Below are positions 1 to 7,225 of a stretch of DNA of 32,800 nucleotides, one piece after another (position 1 is the first letter of the stretch; the number at the start of each line of letters is the position of its first letter). A program made the translations under genes and the position numbers. The stretch covers positions 1 through 32,800 of the forward strand of contig NZ_JAFMPZ010000193.1 of assembly GCF_017353455.1 (NCBI RefSeq), written 5' to 3'. This DNA is from Streptomyces laculatispora. GTDB taxonomy: Bacteria; Actinomycetota; Actinomycetes; Streptomycetales; Streptomycetaceae. Below the pieces are notes generated by a model that had not been told where the DNA came from, did not search any database, and saw only the letters and a list, made by a program, of their open reading frames with translations.

Positions 1-41
1 CCTCTCAGCGGGCGGGACAGGGCCGGGGGCTGGGGACGCGG

Positions 42-1454
42 TCACCGCGGCTCGGGGCCGTACCAGACGGTCGTGGCGTTGCAGAACTCCCGGATGCCGT
101 GTCCGGCCAGCTCACGTCCGTAGCCGGAGCGCTTCACCCCGCCGAACGGCAGCGCGGGGTGCGAGGCCGTCATCCCGTTGAAGAAGACCCCGCCCGCCTC
201 CAGGTCGCGGATGCAGCGCCGGCTCTCCTCGGGGTCGCGGGTCCACACGTTGGAGCTGAGCCCGAAGGGGGTGTCGTTGGCGACCTCCACCGCCTCGTCG
301 AGGCTGTTCACCCGGTAGAGCGAGGCGACGGGGCCGAAGGTCTCCTCGTGGTGGATCCGCATGGCGGGTGTGATGCCGGCAAGGACGGTGGGGGCGTAGA
401 ACCAGCCGTGTTCCAGACCGCCGTTCAGCCCCTCGGGCCGGCCGCCGCCGCACAGGGCGCTCGCGCCCTGCCGTACGGCGTCGTGGACGAGTTCCTCCAG
501 GTCGGTGCGGCCCTGCTCGCTGGCGAGCGGGCCGACGTCGGTGGACTCCTGGAGCGGGTCGCCGACGGTCAGGTCGCGCATGCCCACGGTGAAGCGTTCG
601 GCGAACTCCTCGTACACCTCGGTGTGCACGATGAACCGCTTGGCGGCGATGCAGGACTGCCCGTTGTTCTGGACCCGGGCGGTGACCGCGGTGCGGGCCG
701 CCCTGGCGACGTCGGCCGAGGGCAGGACGAGATACGGGTCGCTGCCGCCCAGTTCCAGGACGGTCCGCTTCACCTCGTCGCCCGCGACGGCCGCGACCGC
801 GCGGCCGGCCGGTTCGCTGCCGGTCAGGGTGACCGCGGCCACCCGGCGGTCGCGCAGGATCGCCTCGACCGCCGCGGATCCCACCAGCAGGGTCTGGAAG
901 CAGCCTTTCGGGAATCCGGCCCGGCGGAACAGGTCGCCCAGGTAGAGCGCGGTCTGCGGCACGTTGGACGCGTGCTTCAGCAGCCCGGTGTTGCCCGCCA
1001 TGAGGGCGGGGGCCGCGAACCGTACGACCTGCCAGAGCGGGAAGTTCCACGGCATCACGGCGAGGACGGTGCCCAGCGGGCGGTAGTGGACGTAGGCGCG
1101 GGAGGCGCCGGAGTCCTCGACGTCGGCGGGTGCGGGGTGCTCGTCGGCGAGGAGCCCCTGGGCGTGGGACGCGTACCAGCGCATCGCCTTCGCACATTTC
1201 GCGGCCTCCGCGCGGGCCGCCCTGACCGGCTTGCCCATCTCCAGGGTCATGGTGCGGGCGATGTCCTGCTGGTCCTCGTCGAGGAGGTCCGCGGCCCGGT
1301 TCATCAGACGGGACCGTTCGCCGAACCCGGTGGTGCGGTACTCCCGGAAGGCGGTGTCCGCCGCGGCGAGCCGCCGCTCGATCTCGTCCGCTCCCAGGGC
1401 GTCGAACGTCCTGAGGGTCTCGCCGTTCGCGGGGTTGACCGTCGCGATGGGCAT
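42..1454 (-). CDS. gabD: NAD(P)-dependent succinate-semialdehyde/aldehyde dehydrogenase
   Basis: A 470-residue aldehyde dehydrogenase superfamily enzyme that oxidises an aldehyde to the acid in the cytoplasm. The best guess for the substrate is succinate semialdehyde, from GABA breakdown to succinate. Visible landmarks are the PWNFP motif (residues 135-139), the general-base Glu234 in LELGG, the catalytic Cys268 in NNGQSC, and the C-terminal PFGGVKRSGYGREL segment that closes the active site. The length is typical of the short GabD/Sad-type enzymes. The ATG at 1454 is supported by an AAGGAGG ribosome binding site about 9 nt upstream. It lies downstream of the anti-sigma-like ATPase gene but is separated from it by a strong hairpin, so it probably has its own promoter. 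The substrate is inferred from family resemblance only; another semialdehyde is possible. Confidence 0.9.
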   Translation of the reverse strand: MPIATVNPANGETLRTFDALGADEIERRLAAADTAFREYRTTGFGERSRLMNRAADLLDEDQQDIARTMTLEMGKPVRAARAEAAKCAKAMRWYASHAQGLLADEHPAPADVEDSGASRAYVHYRPLGTVLAVMPWNFPLWQVVRFAAPALMAGNTGLLKHASNVPQTALYLGDLFRRAGFPKGCFQTLLVGSAAVEAILRDRRVAAVTLTGSEPAGRAVAAVAGDEVKRTVLELGGSDPYLVLPSADVARAARTAVTARVQNNGQSCIAAKRFIVHTEVYEEFAERFTVGMRDLTVGDPLQESTDVGPLASEQGRTDLEELVHDAVRQGASALCGGGRPEGLNGGLEHGWFYAPTVLAGITPAMRIHHEETFGPVASLYRVNSLDEAVEVANDTPFGLSSNVWTRDPEESRRCIRDLEAGGVFFNGMTASHPALPFGGVKRSGYGRELAGHGIREFCNATTVWYGPEPR

Positions 1455-1530
1455 GACTGTGGCCTCCTTGCCTCGGTACTCCGACCGTGCCGCGCCGCGC
1501 GCGGTGGCGCAACGCGGGCCCGGCGCACGT

Positions 1531-1552
1531 GTACCCGCCTGGCGCGGACCAT
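1531..1552 (-). promoter_or_regulatory. Possible SigB-type promoter for the aldehyde dehydrogenase
   Basis: On the minus strand GCAT, 14 nt, then GGGTAC matches the Streptomyces SigB consensus (GNNT-N14-16-GGGTAC/T). It lies about 75 nt upstream of the gabD start. It overlaps the left arm of the terminator hairpin at 1534-1584, so the match may be fortuitous. Confidence 0.3.
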
Positions 1553-1584
1553 GCGTGCGATACGCATGGTCCGCGCCGGGCGGG
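1534..1584 (-). terminator. Rho-independent-type hairpin after the ATPase gene
   Basis: The 16-nt arms 1541-1556 and 1562-1577 pair perfectly around a 5-nt loop. Seven further pairs (one T-G) extend the stem to 23 bp (1534-1556 with 1562-1584). There is no T-tract, as is usual in Streptomyces. It sits about 80 nt beyond the stop of the minus-strand ATPase gene and upstream of gabD. Confidence 0.75.
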
Positions 1585-1661
1585 AGGACTGCGAGGCGCT
1601 GCGGTACGGAGTGCGGGGCAGCAGCCGGGCGGCCGCACGGCGCCGCTCCGTGCCGCGCGTC

Positions 1662-2165
1662 TCAGACGAGGGCGGGGGCGTCCGTCCGGGCAGGTGCGGC
1701 CACGGGGAAGTCCGTGACCACGGCGGGCGGACGGCGGAATTCGCGGACTCCGGGCAGCGGCGGGAGCGGCACCAGTGCGATGTGCTGCGGCTCCTGCGCG
1801 TACCGGGTGAACCAGACGACCTTGCCCTCGGCTGTCCGGCAGGTGCCCCAACTGTCGCTGAGGGCCATCACCCGGCTGAGGCCGCCGCCCTCGTGGAGCA
1901 GCCTCGGCATTTCGGCACCGTTGTCGGCGACGGAGACCGTGAGGTGCCGTCCGGACCAGCGGAGTTGGAGGACACAGGTGTTGTCGTCGCCGACGTGCCG
2001 CTGGACATTGGTCAGCAGCTCCTCCACAGCACGGCACACGGGCCGGATGTGAAGTTCGAGACTCCAGTGGCGGAGATGCGCGGCGATGATCCGCCGCAGC
2101 TGGGACACACGCTCTGCCGAAACCTGGAGTTCGACCAGATAGTGCCGGTCGAGTGGAACGGTCAT
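1662..2165 (-). CDS. ATP-binding protein, RsbW/SpoIIAB-like anti-sigma kinase family
   Basis: A 167-residue GHKL/HATPase_c_2 protein. The N-box is around residues 48-53 (EELLTN), the G1 box is DNG at 81-83, and a glycine-rich lid (GGGLS) lies at 93-97. Streptomyces encode dozens of such single-domain ATPases. The characterised ones bind sigma factors or phosphorylate anti-anti-sigma partners on Ser/Thr, but no sigma factor or STAS-domain partner lies nearby, so the target is unknown. The last 30 or so residues are Pro/Ala-rich and probably disordered. The ATG at 2165 follows a GAGGAG ribosome binding site. Upstream, an imperfect palindrome at 2254-2275 lies in the likely promoter region. Confidence 0.85.
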   Translation of the reverse strand: MTVPLDRHYLVELQVSAERVSQLRRIIAAHLRHWSLELHIRPVCRAVEELLTNVQRHVGDDNTCVLQLRWSGRHLTVSVADNGAEMPRLLHEGGGLSRVMALSDSWGTCRTAEGKVVWFTRYAQEPQHIALVPLPPLPGVREFRRPPAVVTDFPVAAPARTDAPALV

Positions 2166-2253
2166 CGTCGAGGCTCCTCACATCGAGGCCCACATGCTTC
2201 GCCCCGTTGAACGAACGACCCCCGAATGCAAAGAGTGAGCGGATGTCACTTCT

Positions 2254-2275
2254 GGGTCACTCCTTAGGGTGACCC
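2254..2275. repeat. Inverted repeat upstream of the ATPase gene
   Basis: A 9-bp stem (GGGTCACTC at 2254-2262 with GGGTGACCC at 2267-2275, one T-G pair) has a CTTA loop. It lies about 90 nt upstream of the ATPase start, in the gap before the end of the oxidoreductase operon. It could be an operator, or a terminator of the PaoC-like gene read the other way; its position is not decisive. Confidence 0.4.
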
Positions 2276-2364
2276 GGTAGAGCCGGTTGCGCAACACATC
2301 CGGCCGCGCACCCCTGATGACCGGCGCATTTGCCCCTGGCAGCGGTGCCGGGCGGCGCCCGCCG

Positions 2365-4464
2365 TCAGGGCAGGTGCGGCAGCAGCCGGTCCGGGGTGAG
2401 CGGGAGGGTGCGCAGCCGGGCGCCGGTGGCGTGCCGGACAGCGTTGCCGATCGCCGACGCCGCGCCGACGATGCCGATCTCGCCGATGCCCTTGCTGCCC
2501 ATCGGGTTCAGATGCGGGTCCTCCTCGTCGATCCAGTGCGCCTCGATGCCGACCGCGTCCGCGCAGGCCGGCACATGATAGGAGGCGAGGTCACTCTCGG
2601 TGTAGTCCCCGAAGACCGGGTCCATGGTGCTGGACTCGGTCAGCGCCATGCCCAGCCCCATGGTCATCCCGCCGATGAACTGGGAGCGTGCGGTACGGGA
2701 GTTGAGGATGCGTCCGGCGGCGAAGACCCCGAGCATCCGGCGCACCCGGACCTCGCCGGTCCGGCTGTCGACGGCGACCTCGGCGAAGTGCGCCCCGAAG
2801 GCGTGCCGGGCGTACGGGGACTCGACTGCCGTCTCGCTCCCGGTGTCGGCGGTGACCGTCACTCCCCCGTCGGGCAGCGGTCCGGTGCGCTCACCGAGCC
2901 GCCGCACGAGGCCGGCCGCCGCCTTGTGCACCGACCAGCCCCAGGAGGCGGTGCCGGAGGAGCCACCGGCCAGCGGGGCATCCGGCAGTTCGCTGTTGCC
3001 GATGTCGACCGTCACGTTCTCCACCGGGGTCGCCAGCACGCTCGCGGCGATCTGGGCGAGGACGGTGCGGGCGCCGGTACCGATGTCGGTGGCGTTGACC
3101 GCGATGCGGTACGAGCCGTCGGCGGCGGCGTGGGCCGAGGCGTGGGAGGCGGCGATGTAGACGGGGTACGTGGCGGAGGCGACGCCCGTACCGAGCAGCA
3201 GCGCCCCTTCCCGGCGGATCGCGGGGCGGGGATCGCGCCCGTGCCAGCCGAAGCGGGCGGCGCCCTCCCGCAGACAGCCGGCCAGACCGCGGCTGCTGAA
3301 GGGCTTCCCGGAGTCCGGTTCGCCGGCCGGGTCGTTGCGCAGGCGCAGTTCGACGGGGTCGATACCGAGGGCCGAGGCGAGTTCGTCGAGGGCCGATTCG
3401 AGCGCGTACATGCCGGAGGCCTCGCCCGGGGCCCGCATCCACGACGGGCTCGGGACGTCGAGGGCGGCGACCCGGTGGCCGGTGCGGCTGTGTGCGGAGC
3501 CGTACATCACCCGGGCCGGTACGGCGGCCTGCTCCACGAACTCCTTGACGGTGGAGGTGTGGGAGATGATCTCGTGGGCGAGCGAGGTGAGGGTGCCGTC
3601 GGCCTCGGCGCCGAGCCGGACACGCTGGACGGTGGGCGCTCGGTGACCGACGACCGCGGCCATGTGGCGCCGGGGCATGGCGAGTTCGACGGGACGGCCG
3701 GTGTGGAGGGCGGCCATGGCGGCGAGCACGGCCTGGGGGCGCGGGGTGCCCTTGCAGCCGAAGCCGCCGCCCACGTGCTCCGAGACGACGGTAACCTGGT
3801 CCGGCCGCAGCTTGAACACGGTGGCGAGACTGTCGCGCACCCTGGTGGCGCCCTGGCCGCTGTCGTACACGGTGAGATGCCCGTCCGGCGACCAGTGGGC
3901 GGTCGAGGCGTGCGGCTCCATCGGGTGGTTGTGCAGGGCGCCGAGTGTGTACGTGGCGTCGATCCGGACGGGTGCGGCGGCGAAGGCCCGGTCGAAGTCG
4001 CCGCGTTCGCGTACGGCCGGGTAGCCGCCGTTGACGGTCTGCGGGGTGTACAGGCCTGGGTGGTCCTCAGTCAGGAGGACGTCGTGCGGGGCGGTCTCGT
4101 AGCTGATGTGCAGCGCCTCGGCACCCGCCCGTGCGTCTTCGAGGCTGTCGGCCACGACGAGGGCGATCTGCCAGCCGCGGTGCGGCACGTGGTCGTCCTG
4201 GAGAACGGCGAGGATCGGGTCGTCCGGTTCCTCGGTGCGCGGCGCGTTCTCATGGGTGAGAACGGCACGGACGCCGGGGAGGGCCATCGCCCCGGCGGTG
4301 CGGATCGCGGTGACGCGGCCGCGCGGGACGGTGGCGGGCACGGGCCAGGCGTACAAACAGCCGGGCAGGTCGCGCTCGGCGGAGTAGCGCGCGGCGCCGG
4401 TCACCTTGTCCCGGCCCTCGCGGCGGACGACGGGAGCGCCCAGTGGCTGGGGGGCGTGGCTCAT
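2365..4464 (-). CDS. Aldehyde oxidoreductase, molybdenum cofactor-binding subunit (PaoC/YagR-like)
   Basis: A 699-residue xanthine oxidase family large subunit, the catalytic part of a three-subunit molybdenum hydroxylase. It binds the Mo-molybdopterin cofactor and oxidises aldehydes or N-heterocycles with water as oxygen donor. The glycine-rich EHVGGGFGCKG loop and the C-terminal GIGEIG motif, whose Glu (about residue 662) is the expected catalytic base, are both present. The start at 4464 (MSHAPQPLGA) is chosen because the reading upstream in the same frame is low-complexity and overlaps the FAD subunit; the intergenic gap is then 19 nt and includes a GGAG-type site. It is the third gene of an apparent paoA-paoB-paoC operon. 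The closest recognisable relatives by motif are YagR/PaoC aldehyde oxidases rather than classical xanthine dehydrogenase. The substrate is unknown. Confidence 0.9.
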   Translation of the reverse strand: MSHAPQPLGAPVVRREGRDKVTGAARYSAERDLPGCLYAWPVPATVPRGRVTAIRTAGAMALPGVRAVLTHENAPRTEEPDDPILAVLQDDHVPHRGWQIALVVADSLEDARAGAEALHISYETAPHDVLLTEDHPGLYTPQTVNGGYPAVRERGDFDRAFAAAPVRIDATYTLGALHNHPMEPHASTAHWSPDGHLTVYDSGQGATRVRDSLATVFKLRPDQVTVVSEHVGGGFGCKGTPRPQAVLAAMAALHTGRPVELAMPRRHMAAVVGHRAPTVQRVRLGAEADGTLTSLAHEIISHTSTVKEFVEQAAVPARVMYGSAHSRTGHRVAALDVPSPSWMRAPGEASGMYALESALDELASALGIDPVELRLRNDPAGEPDSGKPFSSRGLAGCLREGAARFGWHGRDPRPAIRREGALLLGTGVASATYPVYIAASHASAHAAADGSYRIAVNATDIGTGARTVLAQIAASVLATPVENVTVDIGNSELPDAPLAGGSSGTASWGWSVHKAAAGLVRRLGERTGPLPDGGVTVTADTGSETAVESPYARHAFGAHFAEVAVDSRTGEVRVRRMLGVFAAGRILNSRTARSQFIGGMTMGLGMALTESSTMDPVFGDYTESDLASYHVPACADAVGIEAHWIDEEDPHLNPMGSKGIGEIGIVGAASAIGNAVRHATGARLRTLPLTPDRLLPHLP

Positions 4465-4483
4465 GGGGGGAGTCCTCGGCTCT

Positions 4484-5470
4484 TCAGGGACGGGCTGCGA
4501 GTCCGGCCAGGGCGTCGACGGCCAGCCGGCGGGCCAGGGTGACCTTGAACGCGTTGTCGCGCAGCGGGCGGGCCGCGGCGAGTTCGGCGTCCACCGCTGT
4601 TTCGTACGTCTCGTCGGTGGCGGGTGCGCCGCGGAGGATCTCCTCGGCGGCACGGGCCCGCCAGGGGCGGTGGGCGAGGCCGCCGAACGCGAGGGCCGCG
4701 TGCTCGATCCGGCCGCCGCGGACGCGCAGCACCGCGGCGACGGAGGCCAGGGCGAAGGCGAACGACGCGCGGTCGCGGGCCTTGCGGTAGAGGCAGACCG
4801 TGCCGTCGGGGAGCGGCGGCAGGAGTACCTCGGTGATGAGTTCATCCGGCCGGATCACGGTGTCGGTGTCCGGGCTGTCCCCGGGCAGCCGGTGGAAACC
4901 GGTGACGGGCACGGCGCGTTCGCCGTCCGGTCCGTGCAGCAGGACCGTGGCGTCGAGGGCGGCCAGGGCGACCGCCATGTCCGAGGGGTGGGTGGCGACG
5001 CATTCGGCGGAGTGGCCGAGGACGGCGAGGTCGCGGTGGGCGCCCTCGCGGGCCGGGCAGCCGCTGCCGGGCTCGCGTTTGTTGCAGAGCTTGGACGTGT
5101 CCTGGAAGTACGGGCAGCGGGTGCGCTGGAGGAGGTTGCCGCCGGTGGTGGCGGTGTTGCGCAGTTGCCCGGAGGCACCGGCCAGCAGCGCCTGGGAGAG
5201 GGCCGGATAGCGGGTGCGCACCGTGTGATGGGCGGCCAGGTCGCTGTTGCGTACCGTCGCGCCGATGCGCAGTCCGCCGTCGGCGGTGTCCGTCACCCGG
5301 TCCAGCGGGAGCCTGCTCACATCGATGAGCAGACCGGGGCTCTCCACCCCCAGCTTCATCAGGTCGACGAGGTTGGTGCCGCCGCCGAGGAACCGGGCTC
5401 CGGGACTGGCCGCGCTCTCCCGGACCGCTTCGGCGACGGATCCGGCGCGCAGATAGCTGAAGGGCTTCAC
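4484..5470 (-). CDS. Aldehyde oxidoreductase, FAD-binding subunit with Fe-S insertion (PaoB/YagS-like)
   Basis: A 328-residue FAD-binding subunit that passes electrons from the Fe-S subunit to an acceptor. The FLGGGTNLVDLMKLG loop (about 27-41) and ATTGGNLLQR (about 107-116) are the flavin-contact motifs. Cys119, Cys129, Cys138 and Cys157 lie in an insertion matching the extra [4Fe-4S] site known in E. coli PaoB, which distinguishes this type from ordinary xanthine dehydrogenase medium subunits. The GTG start at 5470 overlaps the TGA stop of the preceding gene by four bases (GTGA), so translation is probably coupled. The longer upstream reading in this frame is an artefact of overlap with paoA. 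Confidence 0.9.
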   Translation of the reverse strand: MKPFSYLRAGSVAEAVRESAASPGARFLGGGTNLVDLMKLGVESPGLLIDVSRLPLDRVTDTADGGLRIGATVRNSDLAAHHTVRTRYPALSQALLAGASGQLRNTATTGGNLLQRTRCPYFQDTSKLCNKREPGSGCPAREGAHRDLAVLGHSAECVATHPSDMAVALAALDATVLLHGPDGERAVPVTGFHRLPGDSPDTDTVIRPDELITEVLLPPLPDGTVCLYRKARDRASFAFALASVAAVLRVRGGRIEHAALAFGGLAHRPWRARAAEEILRGAPATDETYETAVDAELAAARPLRDNAFKVTLARRLAVDALAGLAARP

Positions 5471-6033
5471 GGCGCCACGTCCCCGATCGCCTCGACGATG
5501 CGGGGGTACGCGCCGCAGCGGCACAGATTGCCGCTCATCCGCTCGCGGATCTCGGCGGCGTCCAGGTGTGCCGGGGCGGTGACGGGTGCGGTGTGTCCGG
5601 TGACGTGGGAGGGGAAGCCGTCGGCGGCCTCGCCCAGCACTCCGACGGCGGAACAGATCTGCCCGGGCGTGCAGTAGCCGCACTGGAGCGCGTCACGGTC
5701 CAGGAAGGCCTCCTGGATGGGGTGCAGCCGGTCGCCGTCGGCCAGGCCCTCGATCGTGGTGATGCGGGAGCCGTCGTACGCGACGGCCAGGAGCAGGCAG
5801 CTGTTCGCCCGCCGGCCGTCCACCAGGACGGTGCAGGCACCGCACTGGCCGTGGTCGCAGCCCTTCTTCGCACCGGTCAGGGCCAGGTGCTGACGCAGCG
5901 TGTCCAGGAGGGTGGTGCGGTGGTCGAGCGTCAGTGTCCGCTCGGTTCCGTTGACGTTCAGGGTCAGGGTGGAACGGCCGGCGGTCGCCCGTGGGTCTCC
6001 CCCGCCGTCCTCCCGCTGGGTGGTGGGATCCAC
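5467..6033 (-). CDS. Aldehyde oxidoreductase, 2Fe-2S subunit (PaoA/YagT-like)
   Basis: A 188-residue small subunit carrying two [2Fe-2S] clusters. Cys59, Cys64, Cys67 and Cys79 form the plant-ferredoxin-type site, and Cys118, Cys121, Cys171 and Cys173 form the helical-domain site. The GNLCRCGAYPRI segment is very like E. coli PaoA. The first 20 or so residues are variable and show no twin-arginine signal peptide, unlike periplasmic PaoA, so the complex is probably cytoplasmic here. It is the first gene of the operon. No PaoD/XdhC-type cofactor-insertion chaperone follows within this window. The start at 6033 is the most upstream ATG and could be a little too long. Confidence 0.9.
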   Translation of the reverse strand: MDPTTQREDGGGDPRATAGRSTLTLNVNGTERTLTLDHRTTLLDTLRQHLALTGAKKGCDHGQCGACTVLVDGRRANSCLLLAVAYDGSRITTIEGLADGDRLHPIQEAFLDRDALQCGYCTPGQICSAVGVLGEAADGFPSHVTGHTAPVTAPAHLDAAEIRERMSGNLCRCGAYPRIVEAIGDVAP

Positions 6034-6137
6034 GCGCCGAGGCCTCTCACTCAGGGTCGCTTTGTCCGCTTTCTATCAGATTTACACCAGAGAGTCCGCA
6101 CCCCGCCCCGATACGGACGCGGCACGGCACGGGCGGC

Positions 6138-6527
6138 CTACTTGCTCGCCAGCCGCAGCCGCACTTCCTCCTCCTGGTCCCCGGAGACGGTGCCCACGAC
6201 CCGCACCGCGAAGGCTCCGGCCAGGCCCTGCCTGAGCCGTTCGACCGCCCAGTAGCCGCCCTGGGCATCGACCGTGACGGGCGCGCCGAGCTCCACGGAC
6301 CCCGACACCACCCGCTTCTCGGTCACATCGACGGTCGCGACCCAGGCCGTGGGCCGCTTGCCCGTGACGTCCTGCGGCACATCGACCGAGGCCCTGTCCG
6401 TGGCGAATGCGGCCCGCAGCACGTCGAAGACCGTGCCCGCGTCGCCCTTCGCGCACCCGCTGAGAACGACCGACACCTCCCCGCCCTGCCTGTTCTCCTC
6501 CGCCTGCGCTTCCCGTGTGCTGTTCAC
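6138..6527 (-). CDS. Conserved hypothetical protein
   Basis: A 129-residue soluble protein I do not recognise. The composition and codon use look genuine, and the GTG at 6527 has a good AGGAAGGA site about 8 nt upstream. There is no membrane segment and no convincing signal peptide; the sequence reads as alternating strands in its second half (residues 60-129). It is a single gene, upstream of the aldehyde oxidoreductase operon on the same strand but over 100 nt away. It is divergent from the DUF6479 gene across a spacer holding a 24-bp palindrome. No function can be assigned. Confidence 0.75.
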   Translation of the reverse strand: MNSTREAQAEENRQGGEVSVVLSGCAKGDAGTVFDVLRAAFATDRASVDVPQDVTGKRPTAWVATVDVTEKRVVSGSVELGAPVTVDAQGGYWAVERLRQGLAGAFAVRVVGTVSGDQEEEVRLRLASK

Positions 6528-6594
6528 CGCGGTTCCTTCCTGAGAGTTACCTCCAGGCTCTCCCCGCGGCCGGGTGTCTGCGACATGAGGGGCA

Positions 6595-6618
6595 CCGTGG
6601 CCCGCATGCGGGCCACGG
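6595..6618. repeat. Perfect 24-bp palindrome between divergent genes
   Basis: The arms CCGTGGCCCGCA and TGCGGGCCACGG abut with no spacer, making a perfect 24-bp dyad centred at 6606/6607. It lies about 70 nt upstream of the minus-strand hypothetical gene and about 105 nt upstream of the plus-strand DUF6479 gene. It is followed by an unusually AT-rich stretch (about 6631-6675). A repressor site serving one or both promoters is the likeliest reading. Confidence 0.55.
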
Positions 6619-6688
6619 CCGGGTCTGTACCGATCGAAACGCTTTTTACCCTTACATCCACTTAAAACATGAATTCGACCTTGCTACC

Positions 6689-6713
6689 GAGTGACGGCCC
6701 GTTCCCGGGGTAT
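6689..6713 (+). promoter_or_regulatory. SigB-type promoter of the DUF6479 gene
   Basis: GAGT (6689-6692), a 15-nt spacer and GGGTAT (6708-6713) fit the Streptomyces SigB consensus GNNT-N14-16-GGGTAC/T. Transcription would begin at about 6720, within a few bases of the ATG at 6723, giving a leaderless or near-leaderless mRNA. This agrees with the lack of a ribosome binding site there. Confidence 0.5.
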
Positions 6714-6722
6714 CCCGCATGC

Positions 6723-7055
6723 ATGGACGTATCGCATGGAGCCCTGAATTCCCTGGCCCTCACCCTCGCGGACGGACGGGGCGCGGCCGGGGTGGTGATG
6801 GCCGTTGTCGGAGTGATCCTGGTGGCTATGCTGATCGGTGCCGTGTGGCTGGGCAAGCGACGGCGCGCCCAGGACCCGCCCGCGCCCCGGCCCGAGGAAC
6901 AGCCGGTGGCGCCGGACCACCGCGCCCACCTCGAGGAGCGCGACGTCCACGCCGACGACAGCTTCCCGGCCGACGGCCGCGGACTCTCCCCCTACGAGCT
7001 CGGTGAGCACGGGTACGAGAGCGACCGGCCCGAGAACGACGAGAAGCGCGACTGA
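6723..7055 (+). CDS. DUF6479 family single-span membrane protein
   Basis: A 110-residue protein with one membrane helix (about residues 20-42, ending in a basic stop-transfer GKRRR), then a Pro/Glu-rich cytoplasmic tail containing EEQPVAPDHR and a conserved-looking SPYELGEHG motif. I recognise this as the Streptomyces DUF6479 family, of unknown function. The ATG at 6723 is preferred over an in-frame ATG at 6669 because family members begin shortly before the helix and because a SigB-like promoter ends just upstream. Its stress-type promoter suggests a role in osmotic or oxidative stress, but that is inference. Confidence 0.7.
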   Translation: MDVSHGALNSLALTLADGRGAAGVVMAVVGVILVAMLIGAVWLGKRRRAQDPPAPRPEEQPVAPDHRAHLEERDVHADDSFPADGRGLSPYELGEHGYESDRPENDEKRD

Positions 7056-7225
7056 GCGGTGTGGCGCGGGGGCCCGGCGGGCCCGGGTTCCGTGCTGCCC
7101 CGGGGCATGTGCGCGGCGGGCGGCGGCGCCGCGTGTTGCGGGAGCGGCCGCCTCCGGTGAGGCTGGTGAGGGCCCGCAGGCCACCGGCGCACATCCGCCG
7201 CACACCCCATGAAGGCAGTAGGACC

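Noticed and set aside
99-2210. Long open frames opposite and out of frame with gabD and the ATPase gene
   Set aside because: They are antisense or frame-shifted shadows of clear genes, with Arg/Gly/Pro-rich low-complexity translations.
2349-2361. CGGGC-GGC-GCCCG hairpin after the PaoC-like gene
   Set aside because: Five-bp stem only, within background for this composition.
2287-4542. A 751-codon plus-strand frame opposite the PaoC-like gene
   Set aside because: The minus-strand frame has all the molybdenum-subunit motifs; this one has none and is compositionally biased.
4465-4845. N-terminal extension of the PaoC-like gene
   Set aside because: This in-frame stretch overlaps the FAD subunit, is Ser/Arg/Pro-rich and has no homology; the ATG at 4464 fits the family start.
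7070-7084. GGGCCC-GGC-GGGCCC hairpin after DUF6479
   Set aside because: A six-bp stem with a 3-nt loop in very GC-rich DNA is expected by chance; not called as a terminator.
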